The notes below the pieces were generated by a model. The model ran no database searches, had not been told where the DNA came from, and was given only the letters and a program-made list of their open reading frames with translations. A stretch of DNA of 64,000 nt from Roseobacter denitrificans OCh 114 (GTDB lineage Bacteria; Pseudomonadota; Alphaproteobacteria; Rhodobacterales; Rhodobacteraceae). The position numbers and the translations under genes are program-made. The stretch spans positions 2,317,001 to 2,381,000 of the forward strand of contig NC_008209.1 of the NCBI RefSeq assembly GCF_000014045.1, in the 5' to 3' direction. Shown here in pieces: positions 34,205 to 41,780 of this stretch; position 1 is the first letter of the stretch, and each line of letters starts with the position of its first letter.

Positions 34205-35670
34205 TATTTTCTCCTGTGATGTGGGATGTGCCAGGTTCTGGGCAAGACAAGCAGCAGCACCGCGACAAACTCCAGCCGGCCCAGAAGCATTGCGAAGGTT
34301 GTCGCGATTTTGAGCAGGGCAGGGTTGTCAGCGCCTATGACGCCTGTGGACAGGCCGACGGTTGAAAATGCCGACACCGCATCGAAAAGAGCAGGCAGTG
34401 GCGGATGGCCATGGGCGAGGAATAACGTCCACAAGCTCAGCACGAAAACGGAGTAAAACAGGAGCAGCGCCAATAGGGCGATCAATTGGCTTTGTTTCAA
34501 CACCTGCCCGTGTTCCCGCATGGGGGCCACGGCGTTCACTGGCAACCTCGGCCCACGCGCGGCATGCTGACCCGTGCGCATCAAGGTCAAGAAACGCGCC
34601 AGTTTTATGCCACCGGCGGTTGATCCGACATCCCCCCCGATGGCCATGACCGCAATGAAAAAAACAAGCAGTACCGGTTCAGTGGGCATCGCGCCGATGG
34701 AATAGCCTGCCGTGCTGATGGCACTGAGCAAATTCCAGGCGTGAACGTAATAGCCGGATCCGCCTAATACCCAAACGCATATGCAGAGCGTCAGAACGCA
34801 GCCCATGGACCAAAGCGCCATACGTTGCAGCGAGCCGGTCAACCATGCGTTGGACCAGTCTCTCTTGCACAACAGCGCGACTGCGAGCAATGATACCGCG
34901 CCGCAAAGAGATGCCGATATCGTCAGGCCCTGCGTCATCGGCGCATAAGATGCGACCGAATCCGGCAGATACGCAAAACCGCCGGTAGAAACAGCCGACA
35001 GCGTCAAGAGCAGGCCTTCGGGTACGGATCCGATACTGGCCGAGATCGCAGCGCCGAAAACCAGGGTAATTCCTGCATAGGCACCCAGAAGCTGGCGGGC
35101 GTGCGTGCGCGTCGATGATATGAGATCGCCGTCATCCATGTTGACCTTGCCGAGTTTTCGCGCGGTAACACCGGGCCCTATGAGCATGGCAAGGACGGCA
35201 GTTGCCATCGCAAGCCCGCCGCACCACTGCATCCAACTGCGCAGCAGGTGACCTGCAAATGGCCATGTGTCCGCGTTGGTCGCAACCGAAAGGCCGGTTG
35301 TTGTCAGAGCGCTCATACCCTCAAAAAGCGCATCAACTGGAGGCATGCCGAGGGTCATGAAAGCCGGTATCGACAACACGGGCGTCAGAACAAACAGCAG
35401 CGCCAGCACAACGATCGCTTCGACCTGCCGTAAATCCTTGGGCAGAGCGGTTCGTGCGACAGCAAGCGACAGTCCGCCGCCCAGAGCGGCTGGCGCCAGC
35501 AATGCCAGCACAAGGCCCCAGGCCAATTCAGAGGCGGCCCATACCGTCGGCGGCAGAAAAACAAGGGGCAACAGGACGCCGTGCTTGGCCAGCGCCAGCG
35601 ACACGCGGGACAGCCGAGCGGATTGCAAGACCATTTCTGCACCTGACTTGCGTGTCACGGATTTTGTCAT
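34204..35670 (-). CDS. trkH: TrkH-family potassium uptake membrane subunit
   Basis: 488 residues with about ten helices in four repeated M1-P-M2 units. Selectivity-filter-like loops are visible: SALTTTGLSVA (about 112), SAVSTGGFAYL (about 223), SAISTAGYSIG (about 324) and SAFSTVGLSTG (about 445). It imports K+ with the TrkA ring. The ATG at 35670 is used; the longer frame runs through the promoter region. A possible EcfG promoter lies 56 bp upstream, so osmotic or stress induction is likely. Confidence 0.9.
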   Translation of the reverse strand: MTKSVTRKSGAEMVLQSARLSRVSLALAKHGVLLPLVFLPPTVWAASELAWGLVLALLAPAALGGGLSLAVARTALPKDLRQVEAIVVLALLFVLTPVLSIPAFMTLGMPPVDALFEGMSALTTTGLSVATNADTWPFAGHLLRSWMQWCGGLAMATAVLAMLIGPGVTARKLGKVNMDDGDLISSTRTHARQLLGAYAGITLVFGAAISASIGSVPEGLLLTLSAVSTGGFAYLPDSVASYAPMTQGLTISASLCGAVSLLAVALLCKRDWSNAWLTGSLQRMALWSMGCVLTLCICVWVLGGSGYYVHAWNLLSAISTAGYSIGAMPTEPVLLVFFIAVMAIGGDVGSTAGGIKLARFLTLMRTGQHAARGPRLPVNAVAPMREHGQVLKQSQLIALLALLLFYSVFVLSLWTLFLAHGHPPLPALFDAVSAFSTVGLSTGVIGADNPALLKIATTFAMLLGRLEFVAVLLLVLPRTWHIPHHRRK

Positions 35671-35725
35671 GATGCCGCCATCGCTGTCGTTGCGCAGGAA
35701 GAGGAAAATAAAACCATGTAGGAGC

Positions 35726-35751
35726 AACACGCATAGGGCGCGGATTGTTCC
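35726..35751 (-). promoter_or_regulatory. EcfG-like promoter of trkH-trkA
   Basis: Minus strand GGAAC (35747-35751), 17-base spacer, TGTT (35726-35729). One mismatch. Faces away from the FNT gene promoter 6 bp to the right, with which it forms GTTCC-GTCCG-GGAAC. Confidence 0.5.
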
Positions 35752-35756
35752 GTCCG

Positions 35757-35782
35757 GGAACAAAACCGGGTGCAGGCGCGTA
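35757..35782 (+). promoter_or_regulatory. EcfG-like promoter of the FNT channel gene
   Basis: GGAAC (35757-35761), 17-base spacer, CGTA (35779-35782). One mismatch. If used, transcription would start near 35789, excluding the ATG at 35782 and supporting the GTG start at 35809. Confidence 0.4.
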
Positions 35783-35808
35783 TGTCATCTTTGAATGGAG
35801 GAGCCCCA

Positions 35809-36657
35809 GTGACCGAGCTTACCGAGCAGTCCCGCGACCTGACGCGCAAGGAAGAAGAGAAAGAAGCGGTTGAAGAGGCCGCTGGTCTTTCTCCTCTGCT
35901 TGTCTTTGAGACGATCCGACGCAATGGCGAAGAAGAACTGGAACGCCCGATGCGTGCCCTTTGGTTTTCGGGCATCGCAGCTGGTTTGCTGATCTCTTTT
36001 TCCGTTTTGGGCGAGGCGACGTTGCGCGCGTATCTGCCTGATGCCCCATGGCGGTTCATCGTGGAGAATGCGGGTTACAGCCTCGGCTTCCTGCTCGTCA
36101 TTCTGGGCCGGATGCAGCTTTTTACCGAAAACACCATTACGACGGTGGTGCCGGTCACGCTCAACCCGACCCGCCGGGCACTACGCCGCACCCTCAGGCT
36201 GTGGGCGGCTGTTCTGGCCGCCAACGTGGTGGGTGCGTTCCTGATCGCGGGCTTTTTCGCCTATGCCGGCGTGCTTTCAGATGACGTGTTTGTCGCCATG
36301 ACAGACCTCAGTCACCACGCGACAGGCATGCCTGCCATGGAGGGGCTGATGCGGGGTATCCCCGCAGGTATCCTGATCGCCGCGCTGGTGTGGATGTTGC
36401 CATCATCCAAAGGCAGCGAGGTCGCCGTCATCACTTTGTTCACATGGCTCATCGCTTTGGGCGATTTCACGCACATCGTGGCGGGATCCGTTGAAATGGC
36501 GTTCCTGCTCGTTCAGGCAGAGATGGGGCTTGCTCAGGCAATCTTTGGCTTCTTTATTCCGGTATTCATCGGCAATGTTCTGGGCGGTACGGTCATCTTC
36601 ACCATGCTGACATGGGCTCAAGTGCAGCCTGAAGTCGAAGCGCAGGACGCAGATTGA
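35809..36657 (+). CDS. Formate/nitrite transporter (FNT) family channel
   Basis: 282 residues from a GTG at 35809, seven bases after GGAGGAG. The N-terminal 60 residues are charged and cytoplasmic. Six helices follow, with FNT features such as LLVILGRMQLFTENTIT near residue 105 and a central-helix pair typical of the pentameric channel. It is closest in appearance to the YfdC-like subgroup of unknown substrate rather than to FocA or NirC. Physical context is stress genes, not nitrate genes, so nitrite export is possible but unproven. Confidence 0.82.
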   Translation: MTELTEQSRDLTRKEEEKEAVEEAAGLSPLLVFETIRRNGEEELERPMRALWFSGIAAGLLISFSVLGEATLRAYLPDAPWRFIVENAGYSLGFLLVILGRMQLFTENTITTVVPVTLNPTRRALRRTLRLWAAVLAANVVGAFLIAGFFAYAGVLSDDVFVAMTDLSHHATGMPAMEGLMRGIPAGILIAALVWMLPSSKGSEVAVITLFTWLIALGDFTHIVAGSVEMAFLLVQAEMGLAQAIFGFFIPVFIGNVLGGTVIFTMLTWAQVQPEVEAQDAD

Positions 36658-36692
36658 GAAAAAGCCGCGCCGGTCAGATCCGGCGCGGCCTT
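36658..36692. terminator. Bidirectional terminator between FNT and DUF2945 genes
   Basis: GCCGCGCCGG pairs perfectly with CCGGCGCGGC around TCAGAT. A run of A on the left gives a T tail for the minus-strand operon; the plus-strand tail is weak. Confidence 0.75.
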
Positions 36693-36714
36693 GTCGATAG
36701 GGGGGCAGAAATCG

Positions 36715-36930
36715 CTACGATTTTTCAACCTCGGAGGCGGATTTCAAAACTTCGTCTCCATCCTCCTGTTCGATCAGAAAGGCGGGGCAGTCAGCGTCTG
36801 CCTTTCGTGTGACGTCGGATCCCTTGATGGTTTGAGTGACGTCTTCTGTAAAGCGTTTCGTCACTTTGCCGCGTCCCTTTCCGTTGCCCCAATTCCATTG
36901 GACGTTGTCTCCGACTGATATCTTGGACAT
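36715..36930 (-). CDS. DUF2945 (Tudor-like, hypervirulence-associated) small protein
   Basis: 71 residues, MSKISVGDNVQWNWGNGKGRGKV being the DUF2945 signature of a small beta barrel. The start follows AAGGAGAACGC. Members are found in fungi and bacteria and are annotated by similarity to a hypervirulence-associated domain; the function in bacteria is unknown. It lies downstream of the Rho-N-like gene on the same strand, separated by repeat copy B, and ends before a strong terminator. Confidence 0.78.
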   Translation of the reverse strand: MSKISVGDNVQWNWGNGKGRGKVTKRFTEDVTQTIKGSDVTRKADADCPAFLIEQEDGDEVLKSASEVEKS

Positions 36931-36966
36931 TGCGTTCTCCTTTCGTATCTGAAGCGTCATGGGAAA

Positions 36967-37048
36967 AACCTGAATTGCGCAATGCTGCCTGAAGCCATAT
37001 ATTTCAACGCGTTACGTGATATCTGATGTGTCAGGTATTTCGTCAGAC
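36967..37048 (+). repeat. Dispersed intergenic repeat, copy B
   Basis: Ends pair as ACCTGA (36968-36973) and TCAGGT (37031-37036). The core ATATTTCAACGCGTTACGT at 36999-37017 is identical to copy A. It overlaps the last codons of the gene at 37043. Confidence 0.8.
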
Positions 37049-37312
37049 GCTCTCATCGCGCAACGCGCGGATGAGTTCTTCCTTGGTCATGGTCGATCTG
37101 CCGGAGATGTCCCGGTCGCGTGCAAGCGCCATCAGATCGTCTTTCGTGCGCGCTTCATAACGGGGCGCCTTGCCGCCTTTTTCAGACGGCGACATGGTGT
37201 CGTTGGCCTGAGCGTTGGCGATCGCTGCGGCCTTTGACTTGGACGCGCCATCCGCGCGCAAGGCCTCATAGGTGTCATTTTTCTTGATCGACGTTGTGTG
37301 TTTTTTGCTCAT
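37043..37312 (-). CDS. Small Lys-rich protein with C-terminal Rho_N-like (SAP-like) motif
   Basis: 89 residues. The first half is basic and Ala-rich (SKSKAAAIANAQAND). The C-terminal part (YEARTKDDLMALARDRDISGRSTMTKEELIRALR) is the helix-extended-loop-helix of Rho N-terminal or SAP-type nucleic acid binding domains. An exact EcfG promoter lies 23 bp upstream. Probably a stress-induced DNA- or RNA-binding protein; no target is known. First gene of an operon with DUF2945. Confidence 0.75.
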   Translation of the reverse strand: MSKKHTTSIKKNDTYEALRADGASKSKAAAIANAQANDTMSPSEKGGKAPRYEARTKDDLMALARDRDISGRSTMTKEELIRALRDESV

Positions 37313-37334
37313 ACGGTCCTCCGTTTGAGCAACT

Positions 37335-37359
37335 AACGTCGGGGCCGCTCACAAGTTCC
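37335..37359 (-). promoter_or_regulatory. EcfG-type promoter of the Rho_N-like/DUF2945 operon
   Basis: Minus strand GGAAC (37355-37359), 16-base spacer, CGTT (37335-37338). Exact consensus, 23 bp from the start codon. Confidence 0.65.
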
Positions 37360-37373
37360 ATGATGGAAGATGT

Positions 37374-37398
37374 GGAACAAACCCTATCGTTCAGAGTT
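37374..37398 (+). promoter_or_regulatory. Possible EcfG-like promoter of the MATE gene
   Basis: GGAAC (37374-37378), 16-base spacer, AGTT (37395-37398). One mismatch. Divergent from the exact promoter 15 bp away. Confidence 0.35.
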
Positions 37399-37457
37399 CC
37401 TGACCGTCGGTGGCGTTGTGGTGCCACCGTGAAATGAACAACAGTTTGGAATTTTTC

Positions 37458-38795
37458 ATGGCATCCAGAGAATTGACAAGCGGGCCGGTGTGGCGCGCTT
37501 TGATCGCTGTATCTGCACCGATGACCTTTGGCATTCTGGCGGTGCTCAGCGTTGGACTGGTCGATGCGTTCTTCCTCGGCCAGTTGGGAAACGCGCCGCT
37601 GGCGGCCGTCGGTTTCATTTACCCGCTGACAACCGCGCTGACGTCGCTGTCGATTGGTATGTCAGCAGGCGCCAATGCCGCCATATCGCAGGCCGTGGGT
37701 CGCGGCGGATCTGACGATCATCCGCAGCGCCTTGCAATACACGCAGTGGCTGTTGGGCTATTGCTGTCTGTCGCTGTTGCGTTGGGCTTTCTATTTTCCG
37801 CGCCGCTGTTGTTTTCGTGGATGGGTGCATCCGATCAGCCGTTGACGGAGGCGGTGTCCTATGTGCCTTTCTGGTCATTATCGTTCCCCTTCCTCGTTGT
37901 GATGATGGTGGTGAACGCGATTTTTCGCGCCTATGGCGATGGGGGGACATCGTCATTGATCATGATTGGGTCTGCACTGGTCAACATCGCGCTTACCCCT
38001 TTGTTTATTTTTGGCTGGGGTCCTGTGGCCGGAATGGGAACCGAAGGCGCAGCACTTGCTACGGCAATCGGGCGGGGATTGGGGTGCACGGCCGCGATTT
38101 ACTGGGCGTGGCGCACGGGAGTTCTGGCGATCTGCGGCGATATGCTCAAGGGCATCGCCTTTTCCCTGCAGGAGATATTCAAGGTCGGTTTGCCCGCCGC
38201 ATTCTCAAACGCTATCAATCCCGCCGGTATCGCGTTGGTGACGGCTGCCGTGGCGACCCTGGGCGATGAGGCCGTCGCAGGTTTTGGGGCCGCCACGCGC
38301 ATCCAGTCGGTTGCGGTCGTCGTTCTTCTGGCGCTTTCGGCGGGGATCGGTCCCGTCGTCGGTCAGAATTGGGGGGCAGACAAGCAAGAAAGAGCGCAAG
38401 CGGCTATGCGTATCGCATGGATGGCCTGCGTTGCCTATGGGCTCTGCCTGGGCGTTGTCATGGCCCTGTTTGCCGATCAGCTCGCGGGTCTTTTCGCGCA
38501 AGGGGACGCCGCAGCCTATGCTGCGCAATATCTGCGGATTGTCGGGTGGAGCCTGTTCGGTTACGGGATCGTGATTACCACGAATGCCGCAATGAACGCG
38601 CGGTCCAAGGCGGGATATTCCATGGGTCTGAGCATCGGGCGCATTTTTTTCGTCTACGTGCCCGCGGCGTGGGTGGGTGCGCTCTTTCTGGGGTTCACGG
38701 GGGTATTGTTTGCGGCGGTAGCGGCGAACCTGCTGGCCGTTGGGGCCGCGTATTTCTGTGCCCGGAAAACAAAGATCGTGACTGCACTGATCTGA
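37458..38795 (+). CDS. MATE-family efflux transporter
   Basis: 445 residues, 12 helices in two six-helix halves. N-terminal ELTSGPVWRALIAVSAPMTFGI and the second-half PAAFSNAINPAG region near residue 250 are typical of the MATE (NorM/DinF-like) family, which exports cationic compounds with Na+ or H+. The ATG at 37458 has a weak GGA site; ATG 37434 is an alternative. The hairpin after the gene suggests a single-gene transcript. The substrate is unknown. Confidence 0.85.
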   Translation: MASRELTSGPVWRALIAVSAPMTFGILAVLSVGLVDAFFLGQLGNAPLAAVGFIYPLTTALTSLSIGMSAGANAAISQAVGRGGSDDHPQRLAIHAVAVGLLLSVAVALGFLFSAPLLFSWMGASDQPLTEAVSYVPFWSLSFPFLVVMMVVNAIFRAYGDGGTSSLIMIGSALVNIALTPLFIFGWGPVAGMGTEGAALATAIGRGLGCTAAIYWAWRTGVLAICGDMLKGIAFSLQEIFKVGLPAAFSNAINPAGIALVTAAVATLGDEAVAGFGAATRIQSVAVVVLLALSAGIGPVVGQNWGADKQERAQAAMRIAWMACVAYGLCLGVVMALFADQLAGLFAQGDAAAYAAQYLRIVGWSLFGYGIVITTNAAMNARSKAGYSMGLSIGRIFFVYVPAAWVGALFLGFTGVLFAAVAANLLAVGAAYFCARKTKIVTALI

Positions 38796-38810
38796 GGGTC
38801 GAAAACGAAC

Positions 38811-38841
38811 AACGCCGCCCCCTTGTATCAGGGGCGGCGTT
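38811..38841. terminator. Strong hairpin between MATE gene and convergent small gene
   Basis: AACGCCGCCCC pairs perfectly with GGGGCGGCGTT around a 9-base loop. No T run, so the terminator function is likely but not textbook. Confidence 0.6.
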
Positions 38842-38864
38842 GGGATTGTGCGCTCAGTAGCCGC

Positions 38865-39023
38865 TTAATCCCTGGTGTCGGGTGCGTCCTTGGCGAGTGT
38901 CGATTTTGGTGCTTCGTCATCCTTCATTCGTTTTTCTGTTCTGCCCTTGCTGACAACCGCAAAAATCAGGACGGCGCTCAGCGTGATGAGAAATAGCAAG
39001 CCGACGAGATACGTCGTATCCAT
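38865..39023 (-). CDS. Small single-pass membrane protein
   Basis: 52 residues: a hydrophobic helix (TYLVGLLFLITLSAVLIFAVV) followed by a charged cytoplasmic tail. The ATG at 39023 is six bases after GGAG; the ATG at 39035 would add four residues but overlaps that site. No family is recognised. An exact EcfG promoter lies about 130 bp upstream with no other gene between, so it is a plausible small stress protein. Confidence 0.6.
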   Translation of the reverse strand: MDTTYLVGLLFLITLSAVLIFAVVSKGRTEKRMKDDEAPKSTLAKDAPDTRD

Positions 39024-39154
39024 TGTGATCTCCATTCGTTGTGCCAGCCTGTGCCACAGTGTGAAGGTTTAGCGGGCTGGTCGTGCATCGTTACTGTGCT
39101 GCGATCCATGCGACAGCATTGGTGCGCGAACATCGCAGAACGTCTTGTTCTTCG

Positions 39155-39180
39155 AACGCGACGGGCTGCACAGAAGTTCC
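39155..39180 (-). promoter_or_regulatory. EcfG-type promoter upstream of the 52-residue membrane protein
   Basis: Minus strand GGAAC (39176-39180), 17-base spacer, CGTT (39155-39158). Exact consensus, but the leader to the start at 39023 would be about 125 nt, longer than for the other genes. Confidence 0.55.
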
Positions 39181-39218
39181 CTGAAATTTTTGTTTCCCAA
39201 GTCTTGGTAAACAACGCC

Positions 39219-39243
39219 GGAACAAAAGCCCCCCCGGGACGTT
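39219..39243 (+). promoter_or_regulatory. EcfG-type promoter of the 69-residue protein gene
   Basis: GGAAC (39219-39223), 16-base spacer, CGTT (39240-39243), 33 bp before the GTG at 39277. Confidence 0.65.
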
Positions 39244-39276
39244 CATTGGGCAAACAGCCTGATGAAAGGAAATCAT

Positions 39277-39486
39277 GTGAAGACGACATCGCAAACCGTG
39301 AAATATCCGCACCTGAAAGGGTCAGAACAACACATCCCGCTGAAGAAGCAGAGGGATCAAGAACACGTTGGCGACGATGCGGCCAAGACAGCGAAACTGG
39401 ACGAAAAGGTCGCAAAGGTCGTGGACAATTCTGAAGCGGACACTCAGATCGCGGACGAATTGCGCGATCTGGCGGAAAAGACCTGA
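39277..39486 (+). CDS. Small charged hypothetical protein
   Basis: 69 residues, Lys/Asp/Glu-rich, with no membrane segment; probably soluble and partly disordered, ending in a helical region (IADELRDLAEKT). The GTG at 39277 sits six bases after AAAGGA; the ATG at 39262 lies too close to the predicted transcript start. No family is recognised. It lies 7 bp before the DUF4112 gene and shares its exact stress promoter. Confidence 0.55.
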   Translation: MKTTSQTVKYPHLKGSEQHIPLKKQRDQEHVGDDAAKTAKLDEKVAKVVDNSEADTQIADELRDLAEKT

Positions 39487-39493
39487 GCCCGCC

Positions 39494-39877
39494 ATGCGCC
39501 AGTATTCAATCCATCGCGAACATCTGGATCGTCTGGAGCGGCTGGAGCGGCTGGCCAAACGGTTCGACAGCCGGTTTCGCATGCCACTCATCGGCGTCAG
39601 ATTTGGCTGGGATGGTATCCTTGGCTTTGTGCCGGGGATCGGTGATGTGGCGACAACGCTGCCAAGTGTGCTGATGATCTATGAGGGTACGAAGATGGGA
39701 GTTCGCCGCAGAACGCTGATGCGGATGGGGCTGAACACCGGCCTCGATTTGACCGTTGGCGCCTTTCCTTTGTTTGGCGATGTGTTCGACCTGCATTTCA
39801 AATCGCACCAGCGAAACATTGGCCTGCTGCGCAAAGATGTCTTGCGACACAAACACATTCGATCTTTCCAGTCATAG
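39494..39877 (+). CDS. DUF4112 membrane-associated protein
   Basis: 127 residues. DUF4112 features: LDSRFRMPLIGVRFGWDGILGFVPGIGDVATTLPS-like core (here residues about 22-55), then GLDLTVGAFPLFGDVFDLHFKSHQRN. Two short hydrophobic segments suggest a peripheral or hairpin membrane protein. The function is unknown. Second gene of a two-gene stress transcript ending in a T-tailed hairpin. Confidence 0.8.
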   Translation: MRQYSIHREHLDRLERLERLAKRFDSRFRMPLIGVRFGWDGILGFVPGIGDVATTLPSVLMIYEGTKMGVRRRTLMRMGLNTGLDLTVGAFPLFGDVFDLHFKSHQRNIGLLRKDVLRHKHIRSFQS

Positions 39878-39897
39878 CCTGACATTGCTGATCAAAT

Positions 39898-39937
39898 CAA
39901 AAAGTCCGCCGCGGATGTGTTCCGGGCGGATTTTTTT
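39898..39937 (+). terminator. Terminator of the DUF4112 transcript
   Basis: AGTCCGCC pairs with GGCGGATT around a 12-base loop and is followed by seven T residues. Preceding A residues also give a T tail on the minus strand. Confidence 0.8.
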
Positions 39938-39952
39938 ATGGGCGCGGCGTAT

Positions 39953-39987
39953 CAAAAAATGCACCGCTTCATCTCGAAGCGGTGCAT
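39953..39987 (-). terminator. Terminator of the minus-strand transcript from 40266
   Basis: ATGCACCGCTTC pairs perfectly with GAAGCGGTGCAT around ATCTC. The AAAAA to its left is a T tail for the minus strand. Confidence 0.8.
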
Positions 39988-40011
39988 GGTGTATTTTAAG
40001 GTCGCAGGTGT

Positions 40012-40266
40012 TTATTGATTATCGGCGACGCGGTTGTCTTCTTCTGGTGTCTCGATCTCGATTTTCGGCACCTCCATAGTCACCTCTTCTGTGCCCAGCT
40101 CGATGTCACCGGTTTGCACGTCGAATTCGGGCACGTTGCCTCCCTCGATGGACAGATCCACCTCGGGGAGCGAGGCTTCTTCTGTCATGTCCACATCGAC
40201 CATATAGATGCCGAAACCGATTGCGGCCGCAGCAGCGACGCCAGCGATGATAAATCCAGTACGCAT
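40012..40266 (-). CDS. Small acidic membrane-anchored protein
   Basis: 84 residues: an N-terminal hydrophobic helix or signal anchor (RTGFIIAGVAAAAAIGFGIYM), then a strongly acidic tail of about 60 residues (many Glu, Asp, Val, Pro) likely in the periplasm. The start at 40266 follows AGAGGAG. An exact EcfG promoter lies 32 bp upstream and a terminator follows, so it is monocistronic. No family is recognised; very acidic periplasmic tails may bind cations, which is only a guess. Confidence 0.65.
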   Translation of the reverse strand: MRTGFIIAGVAAAAAIGFGIYMVDVDMTEEASLPEVDLSIEGGNVPEFDVQTGDIELGTEEVTMEVPKIEIETPEEDNRVADNQ

Positions 40267-40297
40267 TTTTAAAACTCCTCTTTGGTTCTGCCCATTC

Positions 40298-40322
40298 AAC
40301 GAACGGGTCCAAAATCAGTTCC
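40298..40322 (-). promoter_or_regulatory. EcfG-type promoter of the acidic membrane protein gene
   Basis: Minus strand GGAAC (40318-40322), 16-base spacer, CGTT (40298-40301). Exact consensus. Confidence 0.65.
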
Positions 40323-40335
40323 TGATATTTTCTTT

Positions 40336-40361
40336 GGAACAATGCGGGCATCTCGTGGGTT
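40336..40361 (+). promoter_or_regulatory. EcfG-like promoter of the PLDc_N gene
   Basis: GGAAC (40336-40340), 17-base spacer, GGTT (40358-40361), 35 bp before the ATG at 40397. Divergent from the exact promoter 13 bp away. Confidence 0.5.
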
Positions 40362-40396
40362 GTCCGCTCAGAAGCTCACAAATGGAGGTACACATC

Positions 40397-40585
40397 ATGG
40401 AATATGGAATTCTCGGACTGCTTGTCCTGATATTGAACATCTACGCAGTGGTCAAAATCTGGACCAGCGGTGCAGCACTGGGTGGCAAACTGCTCTGGAC
40501 GTTGTTGATTCTTGTTCTGCCGGTCATTGGATTTATCATCTGGTTTTTCGCAGGGCCACGGGGGGCGACACGCGCAACCGTGTGA
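40397..40585 (+). CDS. PLDc_N-domain small membrane protein
   Basis: 62 residues with two transmembrane helices and the PLDc_N pattern (LLVLILNIYAVVKIW, then LLWTLLILVLPVIGFIIWFFAGPRG). The domain is named from the N-terminus of some cardiolipin synthases but occurs alone as a small two-helix protein. A GGAGG site sets the start. Monocistronic, with a stress promoter and a T-tailed terminator. The function is unknown, probably membrane adaptation. Confidence 0.8.
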   Translation: MEYGILGLLVLILNIYAVVKIWTSGAALGGKLLWTLLILVLPVIGFIIWFFAGPRGATRATV

Positions 40586-40602
40586 TCACCCCAAACAGCA
40601 CA

Positions 40603-40639
40603 ACCGGCGAGCGCAGTCTTGCGCCGCCGGTATTTTTTT
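40603..40639 (+). terminator. Terminator of the PLDc_N gene
   Basis: ACCGGCG and CGCCGGT pair, with inner CGC and GCG also pairing, followed by seven T residues. Confidence 0.85.
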
Positions 40640-40655
40640 GAGCAGGAGGACACTC

Positions 40656-41780
40656 ATGGACCACCCCGAGCCGGCGCTTGATCGTCCGACAGCATATATT
40701 GCCCGCGTGGTTTTGGTGGTGGTCGGCATGGCTGCGTTCGTGTGGCTGATGAAGGCTGGCACACATATCTTCATGCCGCTGATCTTTGCTCTTGTGGTCG
40801 GGGTGGTCTTTGCCCCGCTCACCAACTTTTTCCAGAAACTGGGCGCTCCGCCCGTCGTCGGGGCGCTGGCCGTCTTGATCATCGTGATGTCGAGCATCAT
40901 CGCAGGTGTCTATATTTTCTATCCGGTCGCGGCAGAGTTCGCCTTGCGTATTCCGATCATGTGGCTCGAACTGCGCGATGTCATCAGCGGCTTCAGAACG
41001 ACCATAGAAAATGTTGAAAACATGCAAAATCAGGTCGCGCAGTCTTTGGCGCCCGGTGCCTCACCGGAAGAGGCCACCGCGAGCGCTGTCGAGGTCTCTG
41101 TTCCATCCGTCACGGACATCCTGAGCCACCTGCCTGCCTTTGCCGCGCAGATCATGATTTTTGTCGGTATTCTTTACTTCTTCCTTCTGACACGGATCGA
41201 GCTTTACAAATACGCGGATGTTTCATCGCTCTCTATCTCCGAGGAAATTCTCTACCGTGCCGAAGCAGATGTCTCTCGCTATTTTCTGACGATCACGGGG
41301 ATCAACGTCTCCTTTGGGGTGCTCGTTGCGCTTGTTCTCTCCGCCTATGGGATGCCCAACGCGATCTATTGGGGGGTCGGCGCGTTCCTTGTAAACTATG
41401 TGCTTTATCTTGGTCCGATCAGTTTTGCGGCGGTTCTCTTGCTGGGCGGATTCGTCGTATTCGACGGGCCGATGAGTTTTTTGCCGGCGTTGACCTATAT
41501 CTTAATGAACATGACTGAGGGGCAGTTCGTAACCCCCAGTTTGGTGGGCAAGCAAATGTCTGTGAACCCTTTGCTGGTCTTCTTATCGCTCGTATTCTGG
41601 CTTTGGATGTGGGGGCCGTTGGGCGGCGTGATCGCTATTCCGCTCTTGGTGTGGTTTCGCCAGGTCAACAAGGAGATACGCACGGCACTGATGCGGGAGC
41701 CGACCGTTGACAACAAACCAAGCAGCACCGACACAACAACAAGAACGGATGCAGAGTTAGACTATGGCCCGGCTGAATAA
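40656..41780 (+). CDS. AI-2E family transporter (PerM-like)
   Basis: 374 residues, about eight helices, with the family layout: four N-terminal helices, a soluble segment (about 95-150), then FGVLVALVLSAYGMPNAIYWG near 225 and PLLVFLSLVFWLWMWGPLGGVIAIPLL near 320. Members include autoinducer-2 exporter TqsA and Na+/H+-coupled stress transporters; the substrate is unknown here. The start follows AGCAGGAGG. It overlaps the next gene by 17 bases, so the two are translationally coupled. Confidence 0.85.
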   Translation: MDHPEPALDRPTAYIARVVLVVVGMAAFVWLMKAGTHIFMPLIFALVVGVVFAPLTNFFQKLGAPPVVGALAVLIIVMSSIIAGVYIFYPVAAEFALRIPIMWLELRDVISGFRTTIENVENMQNQVAQSLAPGASPEEATASAVEVSVPSVTDILSHLPAFAAQIMIFVGILYFFLLTRIELYKYADVSSLSISEEILYRAEADVSRYFLTITGINVSFGVLVALVLSAYGMPNAIYWGVGAFLVNYVLYLGPISFAAVLLLGGFVVFDGPMSFLPALTYILMNMTEGQFVTPSLVGKQMSVNPLLVFLSLVFWLWMWGPLGGVIAIPLLVWFRQVNKEIRTALMREPTVDNKPSSTDTTTRTDAELDYGPAE

